Source of the DNA: Nocardioides sp. zg-1308 | GTDB taxonomy: Bacteria; Actinomycetota; Actinomycetes; Propionibacteriales; Nocardioidaceae | Direction: 5' to 3' | DNA: 64,000 bases | Assembly (NCBI RefSeq): GCF_013155375.1 | Contig: NZ_JABJQY010000002.1 | Coordinates: forward strand, 2,356,001 to 2,420,000 | Shown here: positions 56,051-64,000 of the stretch, piece after piece | Numbering within the stretch: position 1 is the stretch's first letter | Layout of the letters: each line of letters starts with the position of its first letter | The notes under the pieces: model-generated | What the model saw: the letters and a program-made list of their open reading frames with translations, nothing else | The model's database searches: none | What the model was told of the DNA's origin: nothing | Program-made: the position numbers and the translations under genes

Positions 56051-59000
56051 ATGAACCTGCTGCACCGATCTGCCCGCCGGCGCCCGACACGGCGCCTCCG
56101 CCGCGCAGCGACACGAGTCGTCGCCCTGACCGCCGCCCTCGGCGTCGCGCTCCCGCTCGCCACCCTCGCCGCCGCGCCCGCGACCGCCGTGACCGCGTCG
56201 GCTGCGCCCGGCGACGACGACGTGCTGCGCGTCCTGCTGTTCTCGAGCGGCGACGGGGTGCACGGCTCGGTGGCCAACACCCGCGCCGCGGTCAAGGAGA
56301 TGGCCAACTCGCTCGCGGCCCAGTACGGCCTCGACGGCAACACCGGCGACGCGTCCAAGGCTGTCGCCGACGTGCAGGAGACGACCAACGCCGCCGTCTT
56401 CACCCCCGAGAACCTCGGCACCAAGGACCTGCTGGTGTTCGCCCACACCGCGGGGGTGCTCTTCAACACCGACCAGCGGGCCGCCCTGGAGGGCTACATC
56501 CGCGGCGGCGGCGGGTTCGCGGGCATCCACTACACCTCGTGGTCCCCCGACCAGACCGAGCACGACGTGAACCCGTTCTACCGCCGGCTCGTCGGCGCGG
56601 CGTCCACGGGCCACCCCGAGCCCGCCGGCGGCCAGCGGGGCACCGTCACCGTCACCGACGGCGCCCACCCGCTCACCGCGGGCATCAGCTCGCCCCTGTC
56701 CTACACCGACGAGTGGTACGAGTGGGACGTCAACCCCACGCAGAACGTGCGCACCCTCGTGACCGTCGACGAGTCCACCTACGCCCCCGGCGCCCGGATC
56801 GGAGAGGAGGGCACGTCCCACCCGGTGACCTGGTGCCAGTCCATCGACCAGGGTCGCTCGTGGTACTCCTCGCTCGGGCACCACGCCTCGGCCTGGACCG
56901 CGGCCGACGACGGCGGCAACGCCAACGACAACCAGGCCGACGACTTCGTCCGGGCGCAGCTGCGCAACGGCATGGCCTACTCCGCCGGCCTGCTGCCCGC
57001 CGACTGCTCGCCCCCGAAGAAGGACGAGCAGGGCGAGATGAGCGCCGTCACGCCGTGGCCGCTCATGCCCATCAACGCCGCCCTCACCTCCGACGGCAAG
57101 GTCCAGTCCTTCGGCTCGGTGGGCTCGGGCTGCACCGACAACACGCCGTACGACTACAGCGGCAACGACTGCGTCACGCAGGGCGGCCAGATGGAGATCG
57201 ACGTCTGGGACCCGACGGTGGTGCGCACCGTGGCCAACCTGGTCTCCGGCGTCGTCCCCAACGCGACCTACACCGACCTCTTCTGCTCCATGCAGGTGCA
57301 GATGCCGCACCGTCGCTCGACGTTCACCGTCGGCGGTGACGACGGCCTCGGCGGCAACGCGCCCAACGACGCCGCCATCGGCGTCACCAGCTACTCCACG
57401 GGCAAGGGCCTCAAGAACGAGGCGCCGATGAACTTCCCGCGCTGGTACCCGACCGGCACCACGCTGCCCAACGGCTCCATCGTCGTCCAGGGCGGCTCGC
57501 TGCGCGGCGGCCCCGGCGGCCCGGGAGTGCTCACGCCCGAGGTCTACGACCCGCAGCAGGGCAGCTCCTGGAAGCTGCTGACCGGCGCCACCAGCGCCCA
57601 GGCCTACGGCGACGGCGCCGACGCCCCCCAGGACGAGAACCGCTGGTGGTACCCCCGCGCCTTCGTCGCCCCGACCAACGGCAACGTCTTCACCATCACC
57701 GGCACCCAGATGTTCGAGCTCGACCCGTCCGGCGACGGTGCGGTCACGATGCGCGGCACGCTGGGCAACGGCACCGGCAACCAGGGCGCCCTCGGCAACC
57801 CGGTCGGCGCCACCTCGACCGCCACGATGTACCGCCCCGGCAAGATCCTGCAGGTCGGCGGCGGCTGGTGGGCCAACGGCGGCGGCCCCGCCGGCGCCCG
57901 TGCCGGGTTCACCGTCGACATCTCGGGCGGCACCGCCGCCCCGGTGGTCACCGCGACCGACCCGATGAAGCACCGACGCCACTGGGCGACCTCGACGGTC
58001 ATGCCCGACGGCAGGGTGCTCGTCACCGGTGGATCGCGCGACAACAACGGCCAGGGCGGCTACGTCACCAACCCGGAGATCTGGAACCCGGACGCCCCGA
58101 GCGGTCAGCAGTGGACCGAGGTCGAGATCCCCTACGAGCACGCCCGGCTCTACCACTCGGTCGCGCTGCTCCTGCCCGACGGCCGGATCATGATCGGCGG
58201 CGGCGGCGCCCCGGGCCCGCACAACTACACCGACGTGGAGTACTACTCCCCGGCCTACCTCTTCGACGGCGACGAGCCGGCCGTGCGGCCGGTCGTCACC
58301 AACGCCCCGAGGAAGATCGGCTACGACGGCACGTTCTCGCTGTCCTCGGACAAGCCGGTCGAGCGGGTCACCCTCGTCCGCAACGGCTCGGTCACCCACG
58401 GCTTCAACAACGACCAGAACTTCCAGGACCTGTCGTTCACGCAGTCGGGCGGCACGGTCAGCGTCACCTCCCCGACGAACGCCAACTTCGCGCCTCCCGG
58501 TGCCTACATGGTCTTCGTGTGGAGCGGCGGCGTCCCGTCCGTGGCCAAGATCGTCCAGATCGACCCGACCGTGAAGATGGCCGCGCCGGCTCCGACCGTC
58601 GTCGACCAGTTCGAGTACCCCCGCCTGCCCGCCTCGTGGCGGTCCGGCACCTACGACAGCGTCCAGGTGGCGGCGGGCAACGGCCGCATGTCGCCGTGGG
58701 TCGTCGACGACCAGGTGCAGCTCATCCGCGCCAACGCGGGCGGCATGGGCGCCCTCGGCCTCACCGGCTACCACCTCGCGGTGGGTGCCGACGGCGAGCT
58801 GACCCGCACCCTCAAGGGCCTGAGCGTGGGCAAGCAGTACCGCCTGTCGGTGCGCTACGCCCGTGACAGCCGCTCAGCCGGCACCGCGCCCGGCACGGCC
58901 GCCCTCTCGATCGCCGACCTGACCACCACCTTGTCGGCGTCCACCCAGAAGTCGTCCAACGCCGCCTTCGACACCTTCGTCGGGACCTTCACCGCCACCG

Positions 59001-61903
59001 CGCGGCAGCAGGACCTGACGATCTCGGGCGGCGGGCCGGGCGGCAGCGTCGTCCTCGACGACCTCGTGGTCGTCGGCACCGGTCTCGGCGTCGACGACGC
59101 CGTGGTCCAGTACGCGTTCGAGGAGGGCACCGGCTCCACGGCGGCCAACACCGGGTCCGACAACACCGTCGGCGCGGCCACGCTCACCGGCACCACCGGG
59201 TGGAGCACCGACGGGGTCACGGGAGGCGCGCTCGACCTCCCGGGCGGCACCAACGCCAACACGGTCGACCTGCCCGACAACCTGCTCCAGGGCGAGACGG
59301 ACTTCACCACCTCGTTCTGGGTCCGGCCCGACACCAAGGGGAACTGGATCAACCTGTTCCACATCGGTGACGGCCTCGGCGACGCGGGCAGCTTCTTCCA
59401 GGTCCAGATGCAGACCCAGGCCAACGGCAACACCGGCCTCGCTGCGACCTTCAAGAAGAAGGGCAGCAACGTCCAGGAGCGGGTCTTCGCCGTGCCGACC
59501 AAGGACGTCGCCGCGGGCAGGTGGAACCACGTCGTGTTCACGCGACAGGGCGCCACGGGCACGCTGTACCTCGACGGCCAGAAGATCGCCAGCCGCAACG
59601 ACCTGACGATCACCATGACCGACGTCGGTCCGACGACCAACAACTGGCTGGGCCGCAACGGCTACCCGGACCCCGCGTTCGACGGCCGGATGGACGACGT
59701 ACGGCTCTGGACCACCGCGCTCACGGACGCCGACGTCGCGGGGCTCCACGCCGACGGCACGGCGGTCGACACGACCACCACCGTGACGACGTCGCCCGCC
59801 TCCCCGTCGGCCTTCAACACCCCCATCACGGTGTCGGCCACGGTCAAGGACGAGGCGAACGCCAACCCGACCGGCGTCGCCGAACTGTGGATCGACGGCA
59901 CGAGCCAGGGGGGCCAGGTCGCGGTCACCAACGGCCAGGTCGTCTTCCCCGAGGTCACGCTGGCGCCGCGCCAGCACGACATCGAGGTCCGCTTCATCGC
60001 GGCTGCGGGCTGGCGCGACTCGGTCGGCGCCACCCAGCACACGGTGGCGCGTCCCCCGGTGGGCGAGGGCGTCCCGGTCCGCTACACCTTCGACGAGGGC
60101 ACGGGCACGTCGGCCGCCAACTCCGGGTCCGACCCGGCCATCGGCGCCGGTGTGCTGCAGGGCAACGCCGGGTGGACCGCTGCGGGCAAGTACGGCAGCG
60201 CGCTCAACCTGCCCGGTCAGGGCCACGTCCAGCTGCCCAACGACATCACCGAGGGCATGGAGGAGGAGATCACCATCTCCACCTGGATCCGTCCGACCGC
60301 CCTGCCCAACTGGACGTCCCACGTCCAGATCGGCAAGGGCCAGGACGAGTTCCTGCTGGTCCAGTCCGAGTGGGACAGCGGCGCACGCGGCTTCGTGGTC
60401 ACCCTGCGCAACAACAACGGTGAGCAGTACCGCACCGCGCTGCCCGGCACGCAGGACCTGCCGCTGGGCCAGTGGACGCACGTCGCCGTCACCATGGGAC
60501 CGGCGGCCTCGGGCACCGGCTCCACGGTGAAGATCTACTTCGACGGCGTGCTCCGGGCGGAGAACACCGTCCCGGTCATGATCGGCGACATCACCGAGGG
60601 CGGCACCAACGCCAACTTCATCGGCAACGGCAGCTGGCCCGACCCCCGCCCCACCGAGCAGCAGGACGACTTCCGCATCTACGGCTACGCGCTGAGCGCG
60701 GAGGACGTGCTGGCCATCTTCAACGGCACGACCAACGTCGCGCCGGTCGGTGTGCCGGACGCCTACGCCACGACCGAGGGGCAGGTCCTCGAGGTCTCGG
60801 CCGAGGACGGTGTCCTGGCCAACGACACCGACGCCGAGGGTGACGACCTCACCGCCGGCGACGTGTCCGGGGCCGCCGGTGGCGTCGTCACGGTCGACGC
60901 GGACGGCTCGTTCAGCTACGTCCCGGACGAGGGCTTCAGCGGCGCCGACACCTTCACCTACAAGGCCAGCGACGGGACCGCCACGTCCCCGGCCACCACC
61001 GTGACCGTCACGGTGGAGGAGGTCGCCGAGACGCCGAACAGGGCGCCCGTGGGCGTCGACGACGCCTTCGCGACCGTGGCCGGTGAGCCGCTGACGCTCG
61101 CCGCGCCGGGTGTCCTCGGCAACGACACCGACGCCGACGGCGACGCGCTGACCGCGACGCGGACCAGCCAGCCCGTCAACGGCTCGGTGACGGTGAACGC
61201 CAACGGTTCCTTCACCTACACGCCCGACGCGGGCTTCGCAGGCAGGGACGTGTTCACCTACACGGCGGGCGACGGCACCGACACCTCGGCGCCGGCCACC
61301 GTCACGATCACCGTGAGGCCCACGGGCGGCAACGGTGGTGGTCCGCTCACCTCCGCGGTGGCAGGCGCCTCGACGCCCATCACCTACGGCCAGGCGGGCA
61401 CGATCGTGGCGAGCGTCGCGCCGTCGGGGGCCACCGGCAGGGTCGAGGCGGTCGACGGCACCACGGTGCTGGCGTCCGGCGTCCTCGCCTCCGGGCAGGC
61501 CAGGTTGGCCCTCCCGGCCAGGAGCCTGCTGCCCGGCACGCACCGGCTCACCCTCCGCTACGTCGGGGACGACGGCCACCGTGCCTCGTCCTCGTCGATG
61601 GAGGTCACCGTCGCCAAGGTCGTCCCGCGGATGACCGTGAAGGCGCCGAGCACGGTGAAGAAGGGCAAGGCCGCGAAGGTCACCGTCGTCCTGACGGCTG
61701 CTGACGACGTACCGGTCACGGGCACCGTGTCGGTCGCGGTCAGGGGCGGCAGGACCGTCACCGGCACGTTGCGGGACGGCAGGGTCGTCGTCAGGCTGCC
61801 CAAGGCGACGAGGACCTGGCGGCTGACCGTGACCTACGGCGGGAGCGCGCTCGCCGAGCCGGTCTCGGACAAGGTGACGATCAAGGTCCGCAGGAAGAAG
61901 TAG
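56051..61903 (+). CDS. Secreted ThuA-domain/copper-radical (galactose/glyoxal) oxidase fusion with LamG and cadherin-like repeats
   Basis: 1,950 residues from ATG 56051. The Arg-rich signal peptide runs to about residue 48. Residues ~55-315 are ThuA-like (LLFSSGDGVHGSVANTRAAV, GGFAGIHYTSWSPD). Residues ~320-845 form a kelch/galactose-oxidase propeller and a DUF1929-like domain. The active-site set is complete by motif: Cys412 (LFCSMQ) and Tyr466 (RWYPTG) for the thioether cofactor, Tyr701-His702 (RLYHSVALLLPDGRIMIGGGG) and His783 (VTHGFN). Then a carbohydrate-binding-like region (~850-1010), LamG-like 1 (~1018-1235), Ig-like (~1240-1335), LamG-like 2 (~1343-1560), two cadherin-like repeats (~1562-1755, APVGV-DA-AT, GVL-NDTDADGD), and two Big-type C-terminal domains. 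Extracellular oxidation of sugars or glycans is inferred. Confidence 0.85.
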   Translation: MNLLHRSARRRPTRRLRRAATRVVALTAALGVALPLATLAAAPATAVTASAAPGDDDVLRVLLFSSGDGVHGSVANTRAAVKEMANSLAAQYGLDGNTGDASKAVADVQETTNAAVFTPENLGTKDLLVFAHTAGVLFNTDQRAALEGYIRGGGGFAGIHYTSWSPDQTEHDVNPFYRRLVGAASTGHPEPAGGQRGTVTVTDGAHPLTAGISSPLSYTDEWYEWDVNPTQNVRTLVTVDESTYAPGARIGEEGTSHPVTWCQSIDQGRSWYSSLGHHASAWTAADDGGNANDNQADDFVRAQLRNGMAYSAGLLPADCSPPKKDEQGEMSAVTPWPLMPINAALTSDGKVQSFGSVGSGCTDNTPYDYSGNDCVTQGGQMEIDVWDPTVVRTVANLVSGVVPNATYTDLFCSMQVQMPHRRSTFTVGGDDGLGGNAPNDAAIGVTSYSTGKGLKNEAPMNFPRWYPTGTTLPNGSIVVQGGSLRGGPGGPGVLTPEVYDPQQGSSWKLLTGATSAQAYGDGADAPQDENRWWYPRAFVAPTNGNVFTITGTQMFELDPSGDGAVTMRGTLGNGTGNQGALGNPVGATSTATMYRPGKILQVGGGWWANGGGPAGARAGFTVDISGGTAAPVVTATDPMKHRRHWATSTVMPDGRVLVTGGSRDNNGQGGYVTNPEIWNPDAPSGQQWTEVEIPYEHARLYHSVALLLPDGRIMIGGGGAPGPHNYTDVEYYSPAYLFDGDEPAVRPVVTNAPRKIGYDGTFSLSSDKPVERVTLVRNGSVTHGFNNDQNFQDLSFTQSGGTVSVTSPTNANFAPPGAYMVFVWSGGVPSVAKIVQIDPTVKMAAPAPTVVDQFEYPRLPASWRSGTYDSVQVAAGNGRMSPWVVDDQVQLIRANAGGMGALGLTGYHLAVGADGELTRTLKGLSVGKQYRLSVRYARDSRSAGTAPGTAALSIADLTTTLSASTQKSSNAAFDTFVGTFTATARQQDLTISGGGPGGSVVLDDLVVVGTGLGVDDAVVQYAFEEGTGSTAANTGSDNTVGAATLTGTTGWSTDGVTGGALDLPGGTNANTVDLPDNLLQGETDFTTSFWVRPDTKGNWINLFHIGDGLGDAGSFFQVQMQTQANGNTGLAATFKKKGSNVQERVFAVPTKDVAAGRWNHVVFTRQGATGTLYLDGQKIASRNDLTITMTDVGPTTNNWLGRNGYPDPAFDGRMDDVRLWTTALTDADVAGLHADGTAVDTTTTVTTSPASPSAFNTPITVSATVKDEANANPTGVAELWIDGTSQGGQVAVTNGQVVFPEVTLAPRQHDIEVRFIAAAGWRDSVGATQHTVARPPVGEGVPVRYTFDEGTGTSAANSGSDPAIGAGVLQGNAGWTAAGKYGSALNLPGQGHVQLPNDITEGMEEEITISTWIRPTALPNWTSHVQIGKGQDEFLLVQSEWDSGARGFVVTLRNNNGEQYRTALPGTQDLPLGQWTHVAVTMGPAASGTGSTVKIYFDGVLRAENTVPVMIGDITEGGTNANFIGNGSWPDPRPTEQQDDFRIYGYALSAEDVLAIFNGTTNVAPVGVPDAYATTEGQVLEVSAEDGVLANDTDAEGDDLTAGDVSGAAGGVVTVDADGSFSYVPDEGFSGADTFTYKASDGTATSPATTVTVTVEEVAETPNRAPVGVDDAFATVAGEPLTLAAPGVLGNDTDADGDALTATRTSQPVNGSVTVNANGSFTYTPDAGFAGRDVFTYTAGDGTDTSAPATVTITVRPTGGNGGGPLTSAVAGASTPITYGQAGTIVASVAPSGATGRVEAVDGTTVLASGVLASGQARLALPARSLLPGTHRLTLRYVGDDGHRASSSSMEVTVAKVVPRMTVKAPSTVKKGKAAKVTVVLTAADDVPVTGTVSVAVRGGRTVTGTLRDGRVVVRLPKATRTWRLTVTYGGSALAEPVSDKVTIKVRRKK

Positions 61904-61930
61904 CAGGACCACGCAGGACCAGGCAGGAAG

Positions 61931-61968
61931 GAGCAGGCCCCGGAGGAGCGATCCTCCGGGGCCCGCTC
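61931..61968 (+). terminator. Terminator of the oxidase gene
   Basis: GGCCCCGGAGGA (61936-61947) pairs with 61952-61963 over a GCGA tetraloop; GAGC/GCTC extends the stem beyond one mismatch. It starts 27 nt after the stop. Confidence 0.8.
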
Positions 61969-62029
61969 CGCTTCACCGGGTCCGGCGTGGCACCGTTCAG
62001 CCGATGGTGAGCCGGCCGAGGAGACGTGG

Positions 62030-62968
62030 GTGAGCAGCAAGAAGCAGCGCGAGGCACGCCGCAGGGCCGAGCGGGAGCAGTGGGAACTCGACCAGCGGCG
62101 CCTGGCCGCGCGTCGCCGACGTGGCACGGTGCTCGGCGTCGTCGGGGCAGTGCTCGCCGTCGTCGTGGTGGTCGTCGCCCTCACCGGGCGCGACCAGCCG
62201 GATCCCGGCGCCGGGGAGACGCAGGTCCGCGACACCGAGCTGCTGGCCTCCGAGGCGGCCGGTGAGGCGCAGGCGTCCGCGGCGGCCGGTGCGGTCGAGG
62301 CCGGCGCGGTCCTGGCGGAGGACTTCACCGTCGAGCCGGGGACCGCCGTGGACAGCGGTGTGCGACCAGCGAAGGACGACCGTCCCGTCGCCTGCGGGGC
62401 CGAGGCACCGGCGGACGCGCGTGCGTCGCGTCCCCGCTATCCCGGTGGTCCGGCCGACGTGCTCGAGGACGGCGTCGACTACGTCGCGAGGATCGAGACG
62501 TCCTGCGGCCCCCTCGTCATCGACCTGCTGGAGCGGGACGCCCCGGTGGCGGTCAACTCCTTCGTCTTCCTCGCCGAGGAGGGGTTCTACGACGGGCTCG
62601 AGGTCTTCCGCGACTTCGGCGCTGTCGCCGCCGTGCAGGCGGGCAGCGGCGACAACACCGTCCGCTGGGACGTCGGCTACCTCCTCCCCGACGAGCTGGG
62701 CCGGGCGAAGCGGGAGGGCTACCCCGTCGGGACGGTGACCACCGCCGGCACGGGTGCTCCCTACACCGCCGGCAGCGGGTTCTTCATCGCCTACGGCAAG
62801 GAGTTCGACGCCGGCTACCGGACCGACCGGGTCCAGACGACGTTCGGCCGGGTGCTGGCCGGGATGGACGTCATCGACACGATGACCGCGATGGACCGGC
62901 TGGGGATGGGCGGGGAGGCGTTCGCCGAGCGGCTGTTCCTGGAGTCGGTCACCATCGAGCGGCGCTGA
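62030..62968 (+). CDS. Membrane-anchored cyclophilin-like peptidyl-prolyl isomerase (degenerate active site)
   Basis: 312 residues from GTG 62030 with GAGGAG 6 nt upstream. A charged SSKKQREARRRAEREQWELDQRRLAARRRR segment is followed by a helix GTVLGVVGAVLAVVVVVVALTG. A Glu/Ala-rich linker leads to the cyclophilin-type core: YVARIETSCGPLVIDLLERDAPVAVNSFVFLAEEGFYDGLEVFRDFG, then GSGFFIAYGKEFDAG and TTFGRVLAGMDVIDTM. The family's catalytic FHRVI and QGGD segments are VFRDFG and VQAGSGD, so the active site is altered. It could be a secreted protein-folding factor or a non-catalytic relative. Single-gene unit ending in a strong shared hairpin. Confidence 0.85.
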   Translation: MSSKKQREARRRAEREQWELDQRRLAARRRRGTVLGVVGAVLAVVVVVVALTGRDQPDPGAGETQVRDTELLASEAAGEAQASAAAGAVEAGAVLAEDFTVEPGTAVDSGVRPAKDDRPVACGAEAPADARASRPRYPGGPADVLEDGVDYVARIETSCGPLVIDLLERDAPVAVNSFVFLAEEGFYDGLEVFRDFGAVAAVQAGSGDNTVRWDVGYLLPDELGRAKREGYPVGTVTTAGTGAPYTAGSGFFIAYGKEFDAGYRTDRVQTTFGRVLAGMDVIDTMTAMDRLGMGGEAFAERLFLESVTIERR

Positions 62969-62984
62969 CGCCATGGACCCGAGG

Positions 62985-63022
62985 ACGACGACGCCTCCTC
63001 GCGAGCGAGGAGGCGTCGTCGT
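62985..63022. terminator. Bidirectional hairpin between convergent genes
   Basis: Perfect 18-bp stem (62985-63002 with 63005-63022) around 2 nt, between the cyclophilin-like gene (+) and the tautomerase gene (-). It serves either direction by symmetry. Confidence 0.8.
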
Positions 63023-63041
63023 GGGACCTGCTGGTGCCGGC

Positions 63042-63266
63042 TCAGTCGTCGGCCAGCGCGGCGACCACGCCGGCGCGGCTCTCGTCCTCGCTGGCCAGCA
63101 CACCGCCGTTGGCCACGATGTCGGGGGTGATCTCGCTGAAGACCATGCGGACGTCCTGGCGACGGGCACCGAGGATCTCCACGGCACTGTCCGCCACGGC
63201 CTGCGCGAAGTCGCGGCGCTGCTCGACCGAGCGTCCCTTGAGGAGCTCGACGGTGATGTTGGGCAT
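63042..63266 (-). CDS. 4-oxalocrotonate tautomerase family protein
   Basis: 74 residues from ATG 63266. The mature N-terminal Pro (MPNITVELLKGRSVEQRRDFAQAVADSAVEIL) is the catalytic Pro1 of this superfamily. RRQDVRMVFSEITPDIVANGG is the second beta-alpha part, with the Arg that binds the carboxylate. It tautomerises 2-hydroxymuconate-type acids or related keto-enols. GAGGGAAC lies upstream. The gene stands alone, so the pathway is not indicated. Confidence 0.9.
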   Translation of the reverse strand: MPNITVELLKGRSVEQRRDFAQAVADSAVEILGARRQDVRMVFSEITPDIVANGGVLASEDESRAGVVAALADD

Positions 63267-63341
63267 GGGGTGTTCCCTCTCTGTCGTTCTTCGGACGGAC
63301 CCGCGTCGGGGCGTCCTGTTCAGGATGACGACCACGGTTCG

Positions 63342-63404
63342 GTGACTTGAATCACGGTAGTGCCAGTTCACATCCTTGACAACAGTTCGAGCCGCTGGTT
63401 GTGT
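63342..63404 (+). promoter_or_regulatory. Control region upstream of the ycnI-like gene
   Basis: GTGA-CTTGAA-TCAC (63342-63355) has CRP-type half-sites. AGTTCACATCCTTGAC (63365-63380) resembles the kdu/oxidase sites with one base missing and overlaps the -35 element TTGACA (63376-63381); after 17 bp TTGTGT (63399-63404) is a weak -10. All are positional inferences. Confidence 0.45.
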
Positions 63405-63462
63405 GACCGTCACCACCCCACCCCCGTCCCACCCGTCCCTCCACGCCTCGTCGGGAGCTCCC

Positions 63463-64000
63463 ATGAACCGGATCCGCGCGCTCGCGGCCGGCGCGAGGTC
63501 GGGAGCGGCGGCCGGTGTCGCGGTACTTGGCCTGGCCCTGACCGCGTCCCCGGCGGCGGCCCACGTGACCGTCACGGCCAGCACGACGGCCGCCGGCGCG
63601 ACCGCGGAGGTGCGGATGCAGGTCCCGCACGGCTGCGAGGGATCGGCCACCACGGAGATCGCCGTCCGGATGCCCGACGAGGTGGCCGAGCTCGTGCTCA
63701 CCGACACCGAGCGCTGGTCCGCCGAGCAGGTCGAGGGTGGCGCCACCTTCCGCACCGACGACCCGTTGCCCGACGCCCTGCGCGACGAGGTGGCCTTCTC
63801 CGTACGCTTGCCCGACGTCGCCGGCACCGAGCTCGTGTTCCCGGTGGTGCAGCGGTGCGAGCAGGGGGAGGCGGCCTGGACCGAGGTCGCCGAGGACGCG
63901 GCCAGCCGGGACGAGCTCGACATGCCCGCGCCGGTCATCGTCGTGACCGCCGGCGAGGAGTCCGCGGGCGCCCCGGCCGACGACCGGGAGCAGGGCGGAC
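63463..64000 (+). CDS. ycnI: YcnI/DUF1775 copper-binding periplasmic protein (3' truncated by window edge)
   Basis: 179 residues are present and the frame runs off the right edge. The signal peptide MNRIRALAAGARSGAAAGVAVLGLALTASPAAA is cut so that the mature protein starts HVTV, the copper-binding N-terminal His of the YcnI family. MQVPHGCEGSATTEIAVRMPDEV and the DLPDALRDEVAFSVRLPD strand region match DUF1775. A Trp conserved in the family is probably that of ERWSAEQVEGG or AAWTEV. In Bacillus and actinobacteria ycnI lies with copper importers; the next genes are outside the window. Confidence 0.88.
   Translation, partial: MNRIRALAAGARSGAAAGVAVLGLALTASPAAAHVTVTASTTAAGATAEVRMQVPHGCEGSATTEIAVRMPDEVAELVLTDTERWSAEQVEGGATFRTDDPLPDALRDEVAFSVRLPDVAGTELVFPVVQRCEQGEAAWTEVAEDAASRDELDMPAPVIVVTAGEESAGAPADDREQGG

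Overview
The window is 64 kb of very GC-rich DNA (above 70% by eye). It has dense genes, frequent GTG and a few TTG starts, many 4-bp ATGA/GTGA gene overlaps and many apparently leaderless genes with a hexamer such as TAGGGT 6-8 nt before the start codon. Together with WhiB7, mycoredoxin, AdnAB, UvrD2, a PPA1309-family protein and a UPF0182 protein, this points to an actinobacterium. A Nocardioides-like member of the Nocardioidaceae is the best guess (inference).

Layout. 1-11.3 kb: the end of a predicted ATPase regulator, a hydantoinase/oxoprolinase A-B pair, an NmrA-like protein, a stand-alone LanC-like protein, a divergent WYL regulator/VOC protein pair, and an operon of carbamate kinase and a ring-opening amidohydrolase (cyanuric acid hydrolase/barbiturase family). 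11.3-35.3 kb: a housekeeping block whose content and order recall the M. tuberculosis Rv3193c-Rv3202c neighbourhood: adnA-adnB, nudC, mrx1, uvrD2, whiB7 with an attenuator leader, small zinc-ribbon genes, a TOMM-related fragment, enoyl-CoA hydratase, PHP and YgjP-type hydrolases, a DUF2342 zincin, moaE, a Lon-like PDZ protease, PPA1309, UPF0182 and an initiator tRNA. A triplicated 53-bp palindromic unit sits between adnB and deoD.

35.3-45 kb: accessory regulators and enzymes: LysR, alpha/beta hydrolase with an Asp/Glu racemase, GNAT, a LuxR/HisKA_3 two-component pair, a serine beta-lactamase-like hydrolase, a TM-helix channel-like protein, and an EamA exporter divergent from a LysR gene. 45-55.8 kb: an IclR regulator divergent from a nine-gene operon (kduI, kduD, ABC sugar importer, aldehyde dehydrogenase, KDPG aldolase, KDG kinase). 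This operon would import and degrade unsaturated uronates to pyruvate and glyceraldehyde-3-phosphate.

55.8-64 kb: a 1,950-residue secreted protein fusing a ThuA-like domain to a copper-radical oxidase with all expected active-site residues, followed by lectin-like and Ig/cadherin-like repeats. After it come a degenerate membrane-anchored cyclophilin, a 4-oxalocrotonate tautomerase and the start of a YcnI-type copper-binding protein. An AGTTC(A/G)CA-type site occurs upstream of both the kdu operon and the oxidase gene, suggesting shared control.

The strongest candidates for new biology are the ThuA/copper-radical-oxidase fusion and its possible link to uronate catabolism, the triplicated palindrome, the LanC-like protein with a CCG zinc motif, the ScoMcrA-head/zinc-ribbon mini-protein, and the carbamate kinase/ring-opening amidohydrolase operon.
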